Shown here: positions 6,288 to 10,588 of the stretch, piece after piece
Numbering within the stretch: the stretch's first letter is position 1
How the letters are laid out: each line of letters starts with the position of its first letter
From: an uncultured Clostridia bacterium
GTDB taxonomy: Bacteria; Bacillota; Clostridia; TANB77; CAG-508
Reading direction: 5' to 3'
Assembly: GCA_934162925.1 (NCBI GenBank)
Contig: CAKPJR010000033.1
Location: 1 to 10,588 of the forward strand
DNA: 10,588 bases
Translations under genes and position numbers: made by a program
The notes under the pieces: model-generated
What the model was told of the DNA's origin: nothing
Databases searched by the model: none
The model's input: only the letters and a program-made list of their open reading frames with translations

Positions 6288-6891
6288 ATGTTAGTATCAA
6301 TAGGAAGCAGAAGCATACCTAAAATTACAGCAATAACAAGAGCTTTTTCTAGATACCCAGAATTATGGATTAACAGTTCTGACAAGATTGAATATATAAT
6401 TATGCCACAAGAAGTAAGAAAAGACGATAGTTTTGGACAAGAACAAGATAAATTTTCAGGAGTTTCATGTAATCCAATGTCTCTTTCAGAAACTATTAAA
6501 GGAGCAAAAAATAGAGCTAAAAATGCATATGAACATGCAAAGGAAAGAACACGGCACATGTGGGTTTGGAGTAGGAATAGAAGCTGGGATGTTTAGTGTT
6601 CCAGAAGTAGAAACTAAATATATGGATTCAAGTATTTGCGCAATATATGATGGAGAAAGATATTATATAGGACTTAGTCCATCATTTGAATATCCTCAAA
6701 CAGTAGTAGATAGAACTTTGCAAGGAGAAGAAATAGGATATATGGAAGATGTATTTGGAAATACTGCCAAAGGAAGAAAAGGAGCAATTGGAGTTCTAAC
6801 AAATGGAAGAATATACAGAGACGAACTAGAAGAATATGCAGTAATAATGGCACTAACTAAAATCGTTTCAAAAGAAATATATGAGAAGTGA
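6288..6891 (+). CDS. yjjX: DUF84/YjjX inosine/xanthosine triphosphatase, read through a +1 frame change at CGG
   Basis: YjjX-type enzymes hydrolyse non-canonical ITP and XTP and so clean the nucleotide pool. Start ATG 6288 follows AAAGGAAG. Codons 1-88 carry the family N-terminus (SIGSRSIPKITAITRAF) and the motif SGVSCNPMSLSETIKGAKNRA. The rest, starting with GFGVGIEAGMF and ending at TGA 6889-6891, lies in the +1 frame. The two frames meet at the in-frame codon CGG (6552-6554): skipping its C gives ACA GGC ACA TGT GGG TTT GGA and a 200-residue protein. Unshifted reading stops at TAG 6594-6596. It lies between the threonine T-box and thrS, with 47 bases to the thrS start, probably in one operon. 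It could instead be a decayed gene, but both halves are otherwise intact, with conserved motifs and no stops. Confidence 0.75.
6552..6554 (+). other. Putative +1 recoding site, ACA CGG C
   Basis: In-frame CGG codon 89 of the DUF84 gene. The frame before it contains the N-terminal motifs, and the +1 frame after it contains FGVGIEAG. The preceding ACA cannot re-pair well on CAC, unlike CTT or TTT at the other sites. The exact base of the shift is less tightly fixed here than in sigK, because the family is variable between the two motifs. Confidence 0.6.
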
Positions 6892-6938
6892 TATATTAGT
6901 AATTTTAAAATATAAAACTAAAAAAGGAGAGAAAGATT

Positions 6939-8861
6939 ATGTTGAAAATTAAATTAAAAGATAATTCAGAACTAGAGATAGAAGAAGGCTTAAGTGTAAT
7001 AGAAATAGCCAAAAAAATAAGCGAAGGATTAGCAAGAATGGCAACATGTGCAGAAATAGATGGAGAAGTTGTAGATTTAAGAACAATAGTAGAAAAGGAC
7101 TGTTCACTAAACATATTAACATTTGAAAGTAGTTTAAATGGTAAAAAAGCATATTGGCATACAACATCACACATAATGGCACAAGCAATAAAAAGATTAT
7201 ATCCAGAAATAAAACTAGCAATAGGACCATCAATAGATAATGGATTCTACTATGATTTCGATACAGAAAAACCATTTACACCAGAAATGCTAGAAGCAAT
7301 AGAAAAAGAAATGAAAAAAATAATAAAAGAAGATTTACCAATAGAAAGATTTGAACTTCCAAGAAAAGAAGCAATAGAATTTATGAAAGAAAAAGAAGAA
7401 CCATATAAAGTAGAACTAATCAACGATTTGCCAGAAGATGCAATAATTTCTTTCTATAAGCAAGGAGAATTTACAGACCTTTGTGCAGGACCTCACGTAA
7501 TGAGTACAGGAAAAGTAAAAGCAGTTAAATTGCTTTCATCATCAGGAGCATACTGGAGAGGAAACGAGAAAAATAAAATGCTACAAAGAATATATGGAAT
7601 ATCATTCCCTAAAGCAAGCCAAGTTGATGAATATGTAAATATGATAGAAGAAGCTAAAAAAAGAGATCATAGAAAATTAGGAAAAGAATTAGAATTATTT
7701 TTCTTTGATGAAACAGCACCAGGAATGGCTTATTGGATGCCAAAAGGATTTACAATGATGAACACATTAATAGACTTTTGGAGAAAAGAACATAAAAAAA
7801 GAGGATATCAAGAATTCTCTGGACCACAATTAAATAGCAGTGAATTATGGAAAATATCAGGACATTGGGATCACTATAAAGAAGATATGTTTGTGTTAAC
7901 AGATGCAGATGGGAATGAACAAGCATTAAAACCAATGAACTGTCCAAACTCAATAAAAATATATCAATCAAAATTAAGAAGCTACAAAGACTTACCATTA
8001 AGATTTAATGATGTAGATGTTATCCATAGAAACGAAAAATCAGGACAATTAAATGGGTTATTTAGAGTAAGAATGTTTAGACAAGATGATTCTCACAACT
8101 ACATTACAGAAGAGCAAATAGGAAGCGAAATAAAAGACATTATAGAAATAGCTAAACACTTATATTCTGTATTTGGACTAGAATATAAACTAACACTATC
8201 TACAAGACCAGAAGAAGACTTTATGGGAGAAATAGAAACATGGGATAAAGCAGAAAATGATTTAAGAAAAGTATTAGACGAAATCTGCGGAGAAGGAAAT
8301 TATCAAGTAAACGAAGGTGACGGAGCTTTCTATGGACCAAAAATTGATATAAAAATGAAAGACTGTTTAGGAAGAGAATGGCAAATGGGAACAGTACAAT
8401 TAGACTTCCAATTACCACAAAGATTTAACTTACATTATATAGACAAAGACGGAAACAAAAAAACACCTATAATGGTACACAGAGCTTTATTTGGATCATT
8501 TGACAGATTTATAGGAATAATAACAGAACACTTTGCTGGAGCATTCCCAACATGGCTTGCACCAGTGCAAGTAAGAATATTGCCAATAGCAGATAAACAC
8601 AAAGAATATGCTGAAAAATTAAAAGAAAAATTGGAAGAATATGATATAAGAGCTGAGTTAGATGAAAGAGAAGAAAAAATAGGATACAAAATTAGAGAAG
8701 CACAACTTCAAAAAATTCCATATATGCTAATTATAGGAGATAAAGAAGTGGAAGCAAATGCAGTAGGAGTCCGTTCAAGAAAAGATGGAGATATTGGAGC
8801 AATGAGTGTAGAAGACTTTATAAATAAAATAGAAGAAGAAATAAAAACATTTGCAAGATAA
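6939..8861 (+). CDS. thrS: Threonyl-tRNA synthetase
   Basis: Charges tRNA-Thr in the cytoplasm. The 640-residue protein is full length: TGS domain (1-61), editing domain (62-225) with H74-x3-H78, C182 and H186 (DLCAGPH), then the class II catalytic core. The core has motif 1 around 269-296, the zinc ligands C335 (MNCPN), H386 (QDDSHNY) and H514 (VHRALFGS), motif 2 FRVRMFRQDD and motif 3 around 514-525. It ends with the anticodon-binding domain from about 545, with VRILPIADKH and KIGYKIREAQ. Start ATG 6939 follows AAGGAGAG. The gene has no in-frame CGG; its only CGN arginine that I noticed is a CGT near the 3' end. It is the natural target of the upstream threonine T-box and follows the DUF84 gene by 47 bases. 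A strong terminator follows the stop. Confidence 0.98.
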   Translation: MLKIKLKDNSELEIEEGLSVIEIAKKISEGLARMATCAEIDGEVVDLRTIVEKDCSLNILTFESSLNGKKAYWHTTSHIMAQAIKRLYPEIKLAIGPSIDNGFYYDFDTEKPFTPEMLEAIEKEMKKIIKEDLPIERFELPRKEAIEFMKEKEEPYKVELINDLPEDAIISFYKQGEFTDLCAGPHVMSTGKVKAVKLLSSSGAYWRGNEKNKMLQRIYGISFPKASQVDEYVNMIEEAKKRDHRKLGKELELFFFDETAPGMAYWMPKGFTMMNTLIDFWRKEHKKRGYQEFSGPQLNSSELWKISGHWDHYKEDMFVLTDADGNEQALKPMNCPNSIKIYQSKLRSYKDLPLRFNDVDVIHRNEKSGQLNGLFRVRMFRQDDSHNYITEEQIGSEIKDIIEIAKHLYSVFGLEYKLTLSTRPEEDFMGEIETWDKAENDLRKVLDEICGEGNYQVNEGDGAFYGPKIDIKMKDCLGREWQMGTVQLDFQLPQRFNLHYIDKDGNKKTPIMVHRALFGSFDRFIGIITEHFAGAFPTWLAPVQVRILPIADKHKEYAEKLKEKLEEYDIRAELDEREEKIGYKIREAQLQKIPYMLIIGDKEVEANAVGVRSRKDGDIGAMSVEDFINKIEEEIKTFAR

Positions 8862-8874
8862 ACAAAGAAAATTC

Positions 8875-8936
8875 TAGGGACAGCCCTAAAAATTATCAAT
8901 TTATTGAGAATTTTTAGGATTGTCCTAAATTTTTTT
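8875..8936 (+). terminator. Terminator after thrS, nested double hairpin
   Basis: A long imperfect stem pairs 8875-8894 with 8909-8927 (TAGGGACAGCCCTAAAAATT against AATTTTTAGGATTGTCCTA). Each arm is itself palindromic: TAGGGacaGCCCTA and TTTAGGAttgTCCTAAA. The second small hairpin runs straight into seven Ts (8930-8936), giving an ordinary intrinsic terminator. Confidence 0.85.
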
Positions 8937-9170
8937 ATATACTAGGAATTTTCTCATTTCCTAGTATATAAGAAAGGCATTTTGCTAAGTATACCTTCGA
9001 AGAAAGCGCAAAATACATGCCACTCGCTTTGCTCGGGCAGAATTAAGGAAGCCTAACCTTGATGTATACGTAAAAAAAATGTTATAATCGTTATTACCTT
9101 TGAGATTTCCTCATTTAATTCGGAAATTCAAATCGGCAAGAAGGAAAGTGTGACAAAGCTACTTTTTCTT
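8936..9170. repeat. Dispersed intergenic repeat, copy 3 (expanded)
   Basis: It begins with a perfect 13-bp palindrome TATATACTAGGAA / TTCCTAGTATATA (8936-8948, 8958-8970), as copies 1 and 2 begin with a TATA..AGGAAA hairpin. About 130 bases of extra sequence follow, including AAAGCG/CGCTTT (9003-9008, 9025-9030) and two GTATAC palindromes (8989, 9064). Then come the shared segments: TTTGAGATTTCC (9099-9110), the box CATTTAATTCGG with AAATTCAAATCGGC (9112-9142), and a hairpin AAGAAGGAAAGT / ACTTTTTCTT (9138-9149, 9161-9170). Together with the terminator, this is what fills the 383-base gap after thrS. Confidence 0.6.
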
Positions 9171-9180
9171 TAAAAAACAA

Positions 9181-9209
9181 TTGTCTAAAAAAATGCGGTG
9201 TGATATACT
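9181..9209 (+). promoter_or_regulatory. Probable sigma-A promoter of the right-hand gene
   Basis: TTGTCT (9181-9186), exactly 17 bases, TATACT (9204-9209), with the ribosome site AGGAGG 19 bases further on. It starts right after copy 3 of the intergenic repeat. Confidence 0.6.
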
Positions 9210-9244
9210 TAAATTGCAAAAATAGAATAGGAGGAATTTGCATT

Positions 9245-10588
9245 TTGAATACAAATGAAAATATAATTGATAAATTAAAATATTTAGGCTTAGATATGGA
9301 GGAAATACCAGAAACAATTAAAAGGTTTAGACCACTAGAATATAGACCTCTTAAATATAATGATGAACATATTTATAAAGTATATAAATATTTAGATGTA
9401 AAAGATATTCAAATTTTACTTACGCCAACTAATAGGCTGTGCAGTATTATAGAAAAATATAAAAAAGCGGTTCCTTTGTATGAATATTTAGATTCAGAAA
9501 GAGAAGAAAACATAGAAAGATATACTAAATTTTTATCTATGGTTTCTGAAATGGATATTAAACAAATAGAAAAAATAGAACAAGAACAAAAACTTTTAAA
9601 TAAAGAGATACCTTTTAAAGTTAAATACCCTAAAGATTATTTATGGCAGATATATTATTCTGAATATACAAATGAATACTTTATGTTGGTTACAACAGAA
9701 GATTTAGAATATTCAGCCTTTTTCTATTTATTAAAAAAACAATTGGAAAATAAAAAAGATGAAAAAATATTTGTTCCAATAAGTCATATAGAATATACTG
9801 GTGAGTATTTAAGTAGAACGCAAATTGCAGATATAGAAAACTATATATGGTTATTCACGAAAAAATGGCCGATTGTATATGAAATACATGATAAAAACAA
9901 TAACCTAAATTTAAGTATAAGTGGAAAAGCATATGTATTTGATGACATACAGAGTGACTATAGAATTGATTTAAAAAGCAAAGAAGAAGCAATAAAATTC
10001 TATAAACTATTAAAAGCATTATTTATAATGCAAACTGAAATGCCACATAGATTTAATTTTAGCCTAGGATTAAATGAGCATGGAAGTTTAGAATTTTATA
10101 CAAATGGCAAAAAAATAATATATGAAATACTAGCAAGTTTGATAAAAGAAGAGTATTTAAAAGCAGAAGAAGAAAAAATTAGATTAGTAGAAGAAAAATT
10201 AGAAGCAGAGAAGGAACTTGACGAATTACAAAAAAAATCATCAAAACTTGAAAAAGAATATTTGGAAAGAGAAAAGCAAATAGCTACATATTTAGTCTGC
10301 AAAAAAACTTTTTTTGGAAGAGTAAAATATTTCTTTAAATATAAAAAAGTAAATTTAGTAAAAAAAGAAGATAATGAAGAGAAAAAACAAGAAATAAAAG
10401 TAATAAGATTAAATAAATACGAAGAAGTAAAAAGCAATTATACATTAGAAGAGCTAATAGAACTGTACAAACAAATAGACAAAGAAGAAATAAAAGAAAA
10501 AAATTTAAAGTCAGATATTAAAGCTATGAAAAGAAGGATAAACAATTTAGAAAGTAGAGTTAATAATGCTGTGCTTTATATAGAAGAA
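9245..10588 (+). CDS. Large coiled-coil protein of unknown function, N-terminal part (partial)
   Basis: The frame is open for 448 codons from TTG 9245 to the window edge with no stop. AGGAGG at 9229-9234 fixes the start (10-base spacing). I cannot assign a function; it looks like a conserved hypothetical of gut Clostridia. Residues 1-280 look globular, Tyr/Glu/Lys-rich, with segments such as LEYRPLKYNDEHIYKVYKYL, DYLWQIYYSEYTNEYFML and FYKLLKALFIMQTE. A long charged helix from about 300 to 345 (EEYLKAEEEKIRLVEEKLEAEKEL and onward) is a likely coiled coil. A basic aromatic stretch (KTFFGRVKYFFKYKK) and a second Lys/Glu-rich helical region follow. There is no signal peptide and no clear membrane helix, so it is probably cytoplasmic or peripheral. 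No in-frame CGG. The antisense frame at 10096-10437 is only a shadow of the coiled coil. Confidence 0.85.
   Translation, partial: MNTNENIIDKLKYLGLDMEEIPETIKRFRPLEYRPLKYNDEHIYKVYKYLDVKDIQILLTPTNRLCSIIEKYKKAVPLYEYLDSEREENIERYTKFLSMVSEMDIKQIEKIEQEQKLLNKEIPFKVKYPKDYLWQIYYSEYTNEYFMLVTTEDLEYSAFFYLLKKQLENKKDEKIFVPISHIEYTGEYLSRTQIADIENYIWLFTKKWPIVYEIHDKNNNLNLSISGKAYVFDDIQSDYRIDLKSKEEAIKFYKLLKALFIMQTEMPHRFNFSLGLNEHGSLEFYTNGKKIIYEILASLIKEEYLKAEEEKIRLVEEKLEAEKELDELQKKSSKLEKEYLEREKQIATYLVCKKTFFGRVKYFFKYKKVNLVKKEDNEEKKQEIKVIRLNKYEEVKSNYTLEELIELYKQIDKEEIKEKNLKSDIKAMKRRINNLESRVNNAVLYIEE

Noticed and set aside
6433..6891. A separate 152-residue gene starting at ATG 6433
   Set aside because: Its first 40 residues are an out-of-frame reading of the DUF84 N-terminus; only the part after 6552 is real, and it belongs to the gene starting at 6288.
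7750..7998. Antisense open frames inside thrS, pgi, splB and the right-hand gene
   Set aside because: Low-complexity Leu/Phe/Ser-rich products typical of the complement of A-rich coding sequence; no ribosome sites or family motifs.
9018..9039. TGCC...GGCA palindrome as a terminator or operator
   Set aside because: The stem is only four bases with a poorly paired interior and no T tract; treated as part of the expanded repeat copy 3.

Overview
The window is very AT-rich DNA. Codons almost always end in A or T, arginine is almost always AGA, Shine-Dalgarno boxes are strong (AGGAGG type), and there is a tRNA-sensing T-box leader. Together with a sporulation sigma factor (SigK, with its pro-sequence) and a spore photoproduct lyase-like radical SAM enzyme, this points to a low-GC, spore-forming anaerobe of the Clostridia. 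The species cannot be read from the sequence.

Layout, left to right: the 3' end of fmt (+); a DUF368 membrane protein (-), converging on fmt; a 98-bp inverted-repeat element just upstream of the DUF368 gene; splB-like radical SAM gene (+); an 82-residue protein of unknown function (+) with its own promoter and terminator; a dispersed intergenic repeat; tspO (-); the left end of an IS110-family element with its long non-coding leader and a truncated transposase; sigK (+); pgi (+); a threonine T-box leader followed by a DUF84/YjjX NTPase gene and thrS (+), probably one operon; a terminator and a third copy of the intergenic repeat; and the first 448 codons of a large coiled-coil protein of unknown function running off the right edge.

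The main discovery is in how genes are read. Three genes (DUF368, sigK, DUF84/yjjX) look broken in a conventional translation. Homology places four one-base frame changes in them, two in sigK. All four fall exactly on an in-frame CGG codon, and in every case dropping the C (reading CGGN as one step, GGN = Gly) restores the complete family sequence through to a natural stop. pgi, thrS, splB, tspO and the large right-hand gene have no in-frame CGG at all. The simplest reading is that CGG is an unassigned or very poorly decoded codon here and is passed by +1 frameshifting or by four-base decoding. Under that rule, inserting a C before a glycine codon would be nearly harmless. One in-frame CGG, in the 82-residue gene, does not fit and is reported openly. 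Shared pseudogene decay or a motif-specific sequencing error are the main alternatives.

Other points of interest: three diverged copies of a structured intergenic repeat placed directly behind terminators or attenuators; an IS110 left end that may still encode a bridge-type RNA although the transposase is truncated; and a spore photoproduct lyase homologue with Ser where the hydrogen-donor Cys is expected.
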